From assembly GCA_025928215.1 (NCBI GenBank), contig JAICJW010000061.1:1-14427 (forward strand): DNA of 14,427 nt. The letters run 5' to 3'. Position numbers and translations under genes: made by a program. This document shows positions 1 to 6,414 of this stretch, piece after piece (position 1 is the stretch's first letter; every line of letters starts with the position of its first letter). The notes beneath the pieces were generated by a model. The model saw nothing but the letters and a program-made list of their open reading frames with translations, did no database searches and had not been told where the DNA came from. The stretch comes from Chloroflexia bacterium (lineage in GTDB: Bacteria > Chloroflexota > Chloroflexia > Thermomicrobiales > JALYUS01).

Positions 1-1
1 C

Positions 2-1744
2 TTCAAGGTCACCGCCGGGTTGATCGCCGCGATGCTGCTGCATAACCTGAAGCGTGGCCGCTCGATTCTCACCGGCCTCGTCCTCCTGCCGTGGATCGTC
101 CCGACGGTCGTGACGGCGCTCGCATGGCGCTCGATCTTCGACCCGATTTTCGGTGGCCTCAACAAGGCGCTCATTTACTCGCACATCGGGAATCTCTTGA
201 TTAGCCTGCATCTGGTGGATCGCATTCCGGCATCATGGCTCGGCCAACAGGACCTGGCGATGCCATCCGTCATCCTCGTCAATATCTGGAAGGGCATCCC
301 GTTCTTCACCCTCAACTTCCTCGCCGGCCTCAAGGCGATTGACAATGATCTCTACGAAGCCGCTTCCGTGGACGGCGCGAATTCCTGGCAGAAGTTCCTC
401 AATGTCACATTGCCGGGCCTGCGCTACGTGATCCTCGTCACTACGCTCCTCTCAACGATCTGGACGTTCAATACATTCGATGTGATTTACCTGCTGACGG
501 GTGGTGGGCCGGGCGGCTCGACGCGGCCGTTCGTCGTCTTCGCGTACGAGAAGGCGATTCAGGGGTTGCAATTTGGCCCCGGCGCGGCGGTCGCGCTGAT
601 GATGGTGCCGATCCTTGCCGTCTTCATCTTCTTCCTCGCTCGCTATATGCGCCGCTCTGAGCAACAGGTGCAGGAAAGCGGATTCGACCGCTTCCTGGAA
701 CGGCACGGCAAGAAGATTCTCTACATCGGCATTGTCCTCTTCGCGATCATGCTCATCGCGATGAATAGCGGCATGTTTATCCGCGCTGCCGCAATACTCG
801 CGGTCGTCATCGGGCTTGGCTACGGCTTCGGGTATCTCTCGGCGTGGCTGACGGATCGCAGCGAGGCGCGCAGTCGGGCGCAAGGAAAAGTGCGGACGCA
901 GACGATGAAGGAACGCCCGAACATCGCCGGTCGCCTTCCCGCCTGGATCGCGCTCGCTCTGCTCCTCTTCTTCGTACTCGCGCCGTTCTCCTGGATGATC
1001 ATCACCGCCTTCAAATCCGAGTTGCAGGTGACGTCGCAGCAAGGCAACGTCTTCTGGCCGCATCCGTGGACCTTCGCCCAGTTCCAGAAATTGACGAGCG
1101 AACACCCCTTCTGGACCTGGTTCCGCAATTCGGCGATCGTCGCGATCTGCACGACAATCATCGCGGTCACGTTCGCCGCGCTTGCCGGCTACGCGCTCGC
1201 CCGCCTCCGTTTCCGCGGCGCGCAGGGCCTGACCGGGGTCGTGCTCCTCACCTATCTCGTGCCGACCGCGCTGCTCTTCATTCCGCTCTATCAGATCCTC
1301 AGCAAACTGCATCTGATTAACACGCTCGGCTCGCTCATCCTCACCTATCCGACCTTCGCGCTCCCCTTCGCGACGTGGCTGATGATGGGCTACTTCCGCG
1401 GCATCCCGGAAGAGCTGGAGAACGCCGCCCTGATTGACGGGGCGACCCGTTTCCAGGCGTTCCGGCGCATCACGCTGCCGCTGGCGATGCCCGCGATCCT
1501 CGCGGTCTCGCTCTTCACCTTCACCAACTCTTTCAATGAGTTCCTCTATGCCTTCGTCTTCATCACGAAGCAGGGCTTGCAAACTCTGCCCGTCGGCCTG
1601 CAATCCATGATCTTCGGCGATATCTACCCATACGGGCAGCTGATGGCGGGCGCGCTCCTGATGGCGATCCCGGTCGTCGTGCTCTATTCGTACGGGCAGA
1701 AGTTCCTCGTCGAAGGGCTGACGGCAGGCAGCGTCAAGGGATAA
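2..1744 (+). CDS. Fused CUT1-family sugar ABC transporter permease (MalF-like + MalG-like), 5' partial
   Basis: Inner-membrane permease of a carbohydrate ABC importer, with both usual subunits in one chain. The frame is open from base 2 and already inside a transmembrane helix, so the true start is upstream; the TTG at 20 is only the first start-like codon. The first half has the MalF-type helix around 'LVLLPWIVPTVVTALAWR' and an EAA loop (EAASVDGA, from 356, followed by TLPG). The second half starts near ATG 905, has the MalG-type 'APFSWMIITAFK' and a second EAA loop (ENAALIDGA, from 1418, then ITLPLAMPAI). Two EAA loops mean two NBD-docking sites, so the chain probably replaces the MalF/MalG heterodimer. 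Two additional hydrophobic segments lie between the halves (about 713-770 and 780-850). No binding protein or ATPase is in view; they may lie upstream or be shared. Substrate unknown, but the downstream genes suggest a sugar or sugar acid. Confidence 0.9.
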   Translation, partial: FKVTAGLIAAMLLHNLKRGRSILTGLVLLPWIVPTVVTALAWRSIFDPIFGGLNKALIYSHIGNLLISLHLVDRIPASWLGQQDLAMPSVILVNIWKGIPFFTLNFLAGLKAIDNDLYEAASVDGANSWQKFLNVTLPGLRYVILVTTLLSTIWTFNTFDVIYLLTGGGPGGSTRPFVVFAYEKAIQGLQFGPGAAVALMMVPILAVFIFFLARYMRRSEQQVQESGFDRFLERHGKKILYIGIVLFAIMLIAMNSGMFIRAAAILAVVIGLGYGFGYLSAWLTDRSEARSRAQGKVRTQTMKERPNIAGRLPAWIALALLLFFVLAPFSWMIITAFKSELQVTSQQGNVFWPHPWTFAQFQKLTSEHPFWTWFRNSAIVAICTTIIAVTFAALAGYALARLRFRGAQGLTGVVLLTYLVPTALLFIPLYQILSKLHLINTLGSLILTYPTFALPFATWLMMGYFRGIPEELENAALIDGATRFQAFRRITLPLAMPAILAVSLFTFTNSFNEFLYAFVFITKQGLQTLPVGLQSMIFGDIYPYGQLMAGALLMAIPVVVLYSYGQKFLVEGLTAGSVKG

Positions 1745-1775
1745 ACGGTTTCACAGCGCGCGAGAAGGGCGATAC

Positions 1776-1808
1776 ACGAGGGCGGACGGTAGCGTTCGCC
1801 CTCGTTTT
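1776..1808 (+). terminator. Rho-independent terminator-like hairpin after the permease gene
   Basis: Perfect 9-bp inverted repeat ACGAGGGCG (1776-1784) and CGCCCTCGT (1797-1805) with a 12-nt loop, followed by TTTT (1805-1808). It lies 31 nt after the permease stop. The T run is short, so termination may be partial; it would separate the transport unit from the catabolic genes. Confidence 0.6.
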
Positions 1809-1826
1809 GCGCGATAGTGGAGGAAA

Positions 1827-1956
1827 CCTCACCCCCCGCCCCCTCTCCGTCGCGATGGTGAGGGAGCGGGTACGGGAGAGACGTTGTGGATGGAGAGGCG
1901 CATCGCATGCGCCCTCCGGTTCCCCTTCCCGCATCGGGAGGGGGTCAGGGGGTAGG
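1827..1956. repeat. REP/MITE-like palindromic intergenic repeat cluster
   Basis: Three adjacent imperfect palindromes lie between the permease terminator and the oxidoreductase gene. The left one folds CCGCCCCCTCTCC against GGTGAGGGAGCGGG. The central one is GGCGCAT-CGC-ATGCGCC (1897-1913), extended by GGAG/CTCC with a bulged A. The right one folds CCCCTTCCC against GGGAGGGGG (1922-1945). The left flank (CCTCACCCCCCGCCCCC) and the reverse complement of the right flank (CTACCCCCTGACCCCC) resemble each other, so the whole cluster is also roughly inverted. Such C-rich/G-rich palindromes are commonly dispersed repeats; copy number cannot be judged from this window. Confidence 0.6.
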
Positions 1957-1960
1957 AACA

Positions 1961-2971
1961 ATGGCGACGAAAACGGCGACGCTCGGTGTTGGGATTATTG
2001 GGACGGGGCGCGTCTCCGCCGGGCACGCGAAGGCGGTCAAGGAGACTGAGGCAACGCGGCTCGTCGCGGCAGCCGATGTGGATCAGGGCCGCGTCGAGCA
2101 GTTCGCCGAGGTGAACTACTGCACGCCGTATACCGATTATACCGAGATGCTGAAGCGCGATGATATTGATTTCGTGATCGTCGCGCTGCCGCACTGGCTC
2201 CATTACGGCGCGACCGTTGCAGCGGCGGCAGCAAAGAAGCACATCTTCATCGAGAAGCCGATGGCGATGACGGTGGACGAGTGCGACCGCATGACGGAAG
2301 CGGCGGAGCAAAACGGCGTCAAGATCATGGTCGGCCACTCGGAGCACTATCAGGCCCCGAACATCACCGCGCGGCGCATCCTGCACAGCGGCGAACTCGG
2401 CGACATCGTTTTCGGCAACGACGTCTGGTACAAGCCGTTTGGCCTCAGCATGCGTCCACCGTGGTTCCTCGACCGCGCGCAGGGCGGCGGCATGTGGCAG
2501 ATGAATGGCGCGCACATGCTCGATCGCATCACCTGGCTCGTGGACAGCAAGGTGACGGCGGTCAAGGCGTGGATCGGCAATCCGATGGTCAAGCAGAAGG
2601 CGGACGATTCCTGCGTTGTGATGCTCGACTTTGCCAGCGGCGTCCATGCCGTCTTCACACATACCGGCTACGGCAAAGAGAAGGGCAACGAGTGGAGCGA
2701 GGGTGAATATATGCTCACCGGCGGCATGCTCCGCGTCAACTCGCGCATGAATGCCGGCGTCTGGACGGCGACGGACGGCAACTATACCTCCGTCCCGCTC
2801 GACACCATCCCAACCGGCACGGGTTTCACCGGCGAGATCACCGACTTCGCCAATAGCATCCTCACCGGCGCACCCTCCCCGATTGGCCCGGAATATGCCC
2901 GGCACATCATGGAAGTGATCCTCGCCGCCGAGAAGTCGAGCGAGACCGGGCGGGAAGTGATCGTCAAGTAA
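1961..2971 (+). CDS. Gfo/Idh/MocA-family NAD(P)-dependent oxidoreductase
   Basis: Probable NAD(P)-dependent dehydrogenase of a sugar, inositol or sugar-acid derivative, 336 aa, cytosolic. The N-terminal Rossmann fold has GIIGTG (residues 11-16) and the family signature EKP (98-100, in FIEKPMAMT). The C-terminal substrate domain contains GGGMWQMNGAHMLD with the conserved His near residue 185. I chose ATG 1961 because the protein starts canonically just before the Rossmann strand. An ATG 75 nt upstream would add a 25-residue, Pro/Gly-rich stretch translated from the palindromic repeat. The upstream AGGA is a weak ribosome site. The substrate cannot be assigned; sugar transport and dehydratase neighbours suggest carbohydrate catabolism. 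Its TAA stop is formed inside the first heptamer of the repeat array that begins at 2966. Confidence 0.92.
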   Translation: MATKTATLGVGIIGTGRVSAGHAKAVKETEATRLVAAADVDQGRVEQFAEVNYCTPYTDYTEMLKRDDIDFVIVALPHWLHYGATVAAAAAKKHIFIEKPMAMTVDECDRMTEAAEQNGVKIMVGHSEHYQAPNITARRILHSGELGDIVFGNDVWYKPFGLSMRPPWFLDRAQGGGMWQMNGAHMLDRITWLVDSKVTAVKAWIGNPMVKQKADDSCVVMLDFASGVHAVFTHTGYGKEKGNEWSEGEYMLTGGMLRVNSRMNAGVWTATDGNYTSVPLDTIPTGTGFTGEITDFANSILTGAPSPIGPEYARHIMEVILAAEKSSETGREVIVK

Positions 2972-2996
2972 CAAGTAACAAGTCGAAAGTATCAAG
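2966..2996. repeat. Left heptamer array of the IVP element
   Basis: Four period-7 units: AAGTAAC (2966), AAGTAAC (2973), AAGTCGA (2980), AAGTATC (2987), then a trailing AAG. The 18-nt core at 2974-2991 (AGTAACAAGTCGAAAGTA) recurs exactly, in inverted orientation, at 3404-3421. The first unit contains the stop codon of the upstream oxidoreductase. Confidence 0.85.
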
Positions 2997-3015
2997 AGGT
3001 GGACGGTGTTGCGTT

Positions 3016-3387
3016 CTGCCGAGCAATTCCAGAGATGTCATTGCCTGGCAAAAAGCGCGTGAACTTACACGAGCGATCTACGAAGCGACGCGACAGGGTG
3101 CATTCACGCGCAATTGGGGACTGACTAGACAAATGCTACGGGCGGCAGTTTCCATCATGGCGAATGTCGCGGAGGGCTTCGAGCGAGGAAGGCCGAAGGA
3201 ATATCCGCACTTCCTTCTCATCGCGAAGGCTTCATGTGCGGAAGTGCGTTCGCATCTTTATGTCGCACTCGATAGTGGCTACCTGGATGAGCCTACATTC
3301 GCACAACTTCGGAATCAAGCGCGGGAAACCTCTTGCGTCATTAGCGGCCTCCATACTGCAATTGAGCGGCGGCAGCATGCGGGATGA
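3016..3387 (+). CDS. Four-helix-bundle protein, 23S rRNA IVP / Avd-like family
   Basis: Small helical protein of the 23S-intervening-sequence (S23/IVP) family, related to the Avd accessory proteins of diversity-generating retroelements. The family signatures are clear: SRDVIAWQKARELTRAIY (from about 3028), LRAAVSIMANVAEGFERG (from 3136), KEYPHFLLIAKASCAEV, then SGYLDEPTF. The first ATG (3133) would remove the first helix and the diagnostic WQKA region, which is encoded in the same open frame upstream. In that frame no ATG, GTG or TTG is found between the upstream stop region and 3133. Possible starts are CTG 3016 or ATT 3040, so the 5' limit given is approximate and the gene may have lost its start. 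Full family length is about 115-120 aa, which the extended frame reaches (about 123). Biochemical role unknown. It sits alone between inverted heptamer arrays and looks like cargo of a small element. Confidence 0.8.
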   Translation: MPSNSRDVIAWQKARELTRAIYEATRQGAFTRNWGLTRQMLRAAVSIMANVAEGFERGRPKEYPHFLLIAKASCAEVRSHLYVALDSGYLDEPTFAQLRNQARETSCVISGLHTAIERRQHAG

Positions 3388-3390
3388 TGT

Positions 3391-3422
3391 TCTTGTTACT
3401 CGTTACTTTCGACTTGTTACTA
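3391..3422. repeat. Right heptamer array of the IVP element (inverted)
   Basis: Read on the minus strand from 3422: TAGTAAC, AAGTCGA, AAGTAAC, GAGTAAC, AAGA, again with period 7. It is the inverted counterpart of the left array, with an identical 18-nt core (3404-3421). It starts 3 nt after the IVP stop codon and ends just before the ribosome binding site of the next gene. Confidence 0.85.
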
Positions 3423-3424
3423 TG

Positions 3425-3430
3425 AAGGAG
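3425..3430 (+). promoter_or_regulatory. Ribosome binding site of the dehydratase gene
   Basis: AAGGAG 8 nt before ATG 3439. It begins 3 nt after the right heptamer array, so the element's right boundary lies just outside the translation signal of the next gene. It fixes the dehydratase start. Confidence 0.75.
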
Positions 3431-3438
3431 CGGAGCGA

Positions 3439-4625
3439 ATGAAGATCAGCCAGATGCAGGTGACGACTGTCGCGGCGCCCGATCCGCCGCTTCGCAACTC
3501 GTGGGGCGTCCATGAGCCGTATTTCGTCCGCGTTATCCTCAAACTGACGACGGATGATGGCCTCGTCGGCTGGGGTGAGGTCGGCGGGGGGGCGGCGATG
3601 GCGCGGCAGATCGAGGCAGCACGGCCACATATCGTCGGCCAAAGCCCGTACAACCTCGAACCGATGCGCCTCTTGCTCCGGGGAAACGCACAGGCCTTCT
3701 CCGCGGTCGAGGTCGCCTGCCTCGACATCATTGGCAAGGCGACGGGGCAGCGGCTGGTGGATTTGCTCGGTGGGCAGGTGCGGGCGAAGGTGCCGTACGC
3801 GTCGTACCTCTTCTACAAGTACGCCGATCAGGAGCGCGACGATCCGTGGGGCGAGGTGATGACACCCGAGGCGATGGTGCATGAGGCGGAGATGTTCCAC
3901 GAGCGGTGGGGCTTCACGTCGCATAAGGTGAGGGTGGCGTCCTGCCGCCGGATGAGGAAGTGCGCACGATGCTCCTCCTGCGCGAGCGCTTCCCGACCCA
4001 CCAACTGCGTATTGACCCGAACGCGATCTGGTCAGTCGAGACGAGCATTCGCGTCGCGTACAAACTGAAGGATATTGACCTCGAATATCTGGAGGACCCG
4101 ACCGCCGACAACATCGGCATGGCCGCCGTCTCCAGCAAAACGCACATCCCGCTCTCAACGAATATGTGCGTCACACGCTTCGAGCACATCCCGGAGGCGG
4201 TACGTCTCAACTCCGTGCAGGTCATCCTCGGCGATCATCACAGTTGGGGCGGCGTGCGGGCCTTCATGGATCTTGGCAAGTATTGTCAGACCTTCGGCCT
4301 CGGTCTCTCACAGCACTCCAACAATCATCTCTGCATCTCGATGGCCGCGATGACCGCCGTCGGCGCGGCGATCCCCAACCTCATCTACGCCTCGGACTCG
4401 CATTACCCGTGGAATACCGAGGACATCATCAAGGGTGAGATGATGACCTTCACAGATGGCTGTCAGGAGGTGCCGAGTGGCCCCGGCCTCGGCGTCGAGA
4501 TTGACGAGGAGAAACTGGCGAAACTGGCCGAGAACTTCCAACGCCGCAACAGCCTCGCCCGCGACGATGTCACGGAGATGCGCAAGCGTGACCCCTTCTG
4601 GCTTCCTATCAAGCCGCGCTGGTAG
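3439..4625 (+). pseudogene. Glucarate-dehydratase-like enolase-superfamily enzyme, split by a one-base frameshift
   Basis: Mandelate-racemase-type sugar-acid dehydratase, closest by eye to glucarate dehydratase, which removes water from hexarates to give 5-keto-4-deoxy products. The N-terminal capping domain and barrel start are in one frame (ATG 3439). The remaining barrel is in the next frame, ending at TAG 4623. Near 3931 the text reads AAG GTG AGG GTG GCG; adding one G to the GGG run at 3932-3934 restores KVRGGVLPPDEEVRTM and an intact protein of about 395 aa. Metal ligands are visible: Asp in LRIDPNAIWS (4014), Glu in EYLEDP (4092), Asn in LSTN (4161). The Asp-His pair is GDHH (Asp 4233) and SQHSNNH (His 4314). 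The usual KxK catalytic motif reads K-V-R. The lesion could be a true mutation or a homopolymer sequencing error; clean conservation on both sides favours an error or a very recent event. Confidence 0.85.
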
Positions 4626-4636
4626 TACGGTAACGT

Positions 4637-5311
4637 ATGACGATTCGTGCCGCGATTTTCGACTTCGATGAACTGCTCATCAACCTCCAGACGTTGCACT
4701 TCGCGGCGGATCGCGCGGCGATGGCGGCGCATGGGCATCGCTACGACGATCTGCCCGACGCGATCCGCCTCGGCTCCTCCGGGCGGCGTATCAGCGAACT
4801 GCTCGCGGAGATGCGCGCCCATTTCGGCATTGCCGATTCGGTGGAGACGCTCATGCAGCGGCGGCAGGAGCATTTTCTTGCCGCTCTGCGAGATGCCCCG
4901 ATCCTCCCCGCGATGCCCGGCGCGGTCGCGGCGATCACTGCACTCCATACCGCCGGGTATCCACTGGCCGTCACCTCCTCCGGCATCCGGGAGTACATCA
5001 CGCTCGTGCTCGATCGCCTCGGCATCACGGATCGTTTCGCCGTCATCATCACGGGCGCGGACGTGACGAACGGCAAGCCGCACCCGGAGCCATATCTCGT
5101 CACCGCCGAACGGCTCGGCCTGCCGCCCGCCACATGCGTCGTCTTTGAGGACGCGACGGTTGGCGTGCTCGCGGCGAAGGCGGCGGGGATGCGCTGTATC
5201 GCCGTACCGAACCCGGACGCGATGCAACCACAAGACCTCTCGGCGGCCGATCTCATCCTGCCGAGCCTGACCGCCTTCGCGCCCGCGCTGCTCGATGCAA
5301 TGCGGTGGTAA
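4637..5311 (+). CDS. HAD-superfamily hydrolase (beta-phosphoglucomutase/phosphatase-like)
   Basis: Probable small-molecule phosphatase of 224 aa, probably acting on a phosphorylated sugar given its place after the dehydratase (11-nt gap). HAD motif I is DFDELL with nucleophile Asp9 and general acid Asp11. A helical cap follows (residues about 16-85). Motif II is TSSG (Thr113/Ser114), motif III the Lys in NGKPHPEPY (Lys147), and motif IV FEDATVG (Glu171, Asp172). Motif I is atypical: the family normally has DxDGxL(V/I)D(S/T), while here Gly is Glu and the following residues are INLQT, although the Leu-His of the EPLH-type cap start is kept. The ribosome site is poor, suggesting coupling to the upstream gene. 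Ends 15 nt from the convergent mntP gene. Exact substrate unknown. Confidence 0.85.
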   Translation: MTIRAAIFDFDELLINLQTLHFAADRAAMAAHGHRYDDLPDAIRLGSSGRRISELLAEMRAHFGIADSVETLMQRRQEHFLAALRDAPILPAMPGAVAAITALHTAGYPLAVTSSGIREYITLVLDRLGITDRFAVIITGADVTNGKPHPEPYLVTAERLGLPPATCVVFEDATVGVLAAKAAGMRCIAVPNPDAMQPQDLSAADLILPSLTAFAPALLDAMRW

Positions 5312-5326
5312 ACGACTCGGCGGTTT

Positions 5327-5899
5327 TCAGACGAAGTGCGTGCCGGTGATTTCACTGACGAGGAGCGCGATACCGAGCAGCGCGAGGACGATACCGGCGG
5401 CCAGTTCCGCCCGCTCGCCGATCCGCTGGCCGAGGCGTCTCCCCATCCATAGGCCGACAAACGTGAACGCGAACGCCTGGACCGCGATGTAGGCGAGTGC
5501 GGGGCCGATCGGGGCATGCAGCACGCCGAGCGCGAACCCGACCGCCAATTCATCTAGGCTCACGGAGAGGCCAATCACGATGAGCGGCCGCTGCTTCTCA
5601 TCGGTCGGGCCGGGATAAATTGGCTCATCATCGTCATCGTCCATAACGGCTTCCTTGATTTCGAGGCCACCGATCATGACGAGCATACCCGCCGCGATAT
5701 ACGCCGCGATTTCGCCGAAGAGCGTCCCGAGCCGCAGGCCAATGAGCAGGCCAAGCACGGGCATCAGCCCCTCAAAGAGCGCGAAGGTCAGCCCGACGCG
5801 CATCCAGCGCGCCCTGGGCAACCCCGACAGACCTAATCCCAGCGAGACGGCGAGCGTATCAAGCCCGAGGGAGAAAAAAATAAGGGCGGTGGCGATCAC
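5327..5899 (-). CDS. mntP: MntP-family manganese efflux pump (DUF204)
   Basis: Membrane exporter of Mn(II), 190 aa, matching the roughly 188 aa of known MntP, with six predicted helices in two repeats. Each repeat carries the conserved Asp signature: LGLDTLAVSLGLG (Asp14) and LSVSLDELAVGFALG (Asp116). The cytosolic loop between the repeats has five consecutive aspartates (residues 87-91) before EPIYPG. Start is GTG 5899, supported by GAGGAG at 5907-5912 with 7-nt spacing; the nearby ATG at 5903 is in another frame. The leader was examined for a yybP-ykoY manganese riboswitch and none was recognised. It lies between the sugar locus and the DUF190/crcB genes, divergent from DUF190, and probably has its own promoter in the 167-nt gap. 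Confidence 0.9.
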   Translation of the reverse strand: MIATALIFFSLGLDTLAVSLGLGLSGLPRARWMRVGLTFALFEGLMPVLGLLIGLRLGTLFGEIAAYIAAGMLVMIGGLEIKEAVMDDDDDEPIYPGPTDEKQRPLIVIGLSVSLDELAVGFALGVLHAPIGPALAYIAVQAFAFTFVGLWMGRRLGQRIGERAELAAGIVLALLGIALLVSEITGTHFV

Positions 5900-6003
5900 A
5901 CATTTGCTCCTCGGTATCGCTCGCGGGGGCGGTTTCGCGCGGCTTGCAAAGCATCCGCGATTCTACTCGCAGCATCAAGTGTCGGCATACACAGAGCGCG
6001 TGT

Positions 6004-6039
6004 GGGGTTTAGAATGGGCATGCGCTTTTACCAAACCCC
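6004..6039. repeat. Inverted repeat in the mntP-DUF190 divergent region
   Basis: GGGGTTT (6004-6010) and AAACCCC (6033-6039) form a 7-bp stem around a 22-nt loop that contains the palindrome GCATGC. It lies 28 nt before the DUF190 start, so it could be a 5'-UTR hairpin or an operator serving one of the two divergent genes. A TAGAAT hexamer at 6010-6015 could be a -10 element, but no good -35 partner was found. Confidence 0.4.
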
Positions 6040-6066
6040 GATCATCGCGGTATGGGGAGGTCTCCA

Positions 6067-6411
6067 ATGGAAATTGCCGGAAATGCTCTGCGCATGCGCA
6101 TCTACATCGGTGAGTCGGATCGCTGGCATCACCAGTCGCTCGCCGAGGCCCTGTTGCTGACAGCCAAACGCGAGGGGCTTGCGGGCGGGACGGTCTTCCA
6201 CGGTGTGGCGGGCTACGGCGCTCAGAGCCACGTCCATACAACCTCGATCCTCCGCCTCTCTGAGGATCTCCCCGTGGTGATCGAGTTCATTGATCAGGCC
6301 GATCGCATCGCGCATATGCGCCCGCTCGTCGCGGAAATGGTGCGCGAGGGGTTGGTGACGATTGATCCCGTCGAGGTCTTTATCTACCGCAGCCGGGATG
6401 CTTCTCCGTAG
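6067..6411 (+). CDS. DUF190 domain protein (PII-like fold), fluoride-locus partner
   Basis: Soluble protein of 114 aa in the DUF190 family, whose members adopt a PII-like fold and are often encoded beside or fused to CrcB fluoride channels. Recognisable family text: LRMRIYIGESD, REGLAGGTVFHGVAGYGA, HTTSILRLSEDLPVVIEFID. Start ATG 6067 is chosen because GGGGAGG (6054-6060) lies 6 nt before it; an in-frame ATG at 6052 would place the ribosome site inside the gene. Its stop is 3 nt from the stop of crcB, which runs in the opposite direction, so the two cannot share an mRNA here. The molecular role of DUF190 proteins is not established; regulation of or support for fluoride export is an inference from context. 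Confidence 0.9.
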   Translation: MEIAGNALRMRIYIGESDRWHHQSLAEALLLTAKREGLAGGTVFHGVAGYGAQSHVHTTSILRLSEDLPVVIEFIDQADRIAHMRPLVAEMVREGLVTIDPVEVFIYRSRDASP

Positions 6412-6414
6412 CCG

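Noticed and set aside
452..1603. 383-codon open frame on the minus strand opposite the permease
   Set aside because: Highly charged, low-complexity Arg/Glu/Asp-rich product with no domain, fully opposite a clear membrane protein gene; expected shadow in GC-rich DNA.
1829..2995. 388-codon minus-strand frame opposite the oxidoreductase
   Set aside because: His/Arg/Asp-rich product that runs through repeats and opposite a clear Rossmann enzyme; shadow.
2966..3422. Heptamer arrays as a CRISPR or simple microsatellite
   Set aside because: Units are 7 bp without spacers, imperfect, and arranged in inverted orientation around a gene, which fits terminal repeats better.
5900..6066. Possible yybP-ykoY manganese riboswitch before mntP
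   Set aside because: I looked for its conserved core in the minus-strand leader and did not see it; only a hairpin-forming inverted repeat is present.
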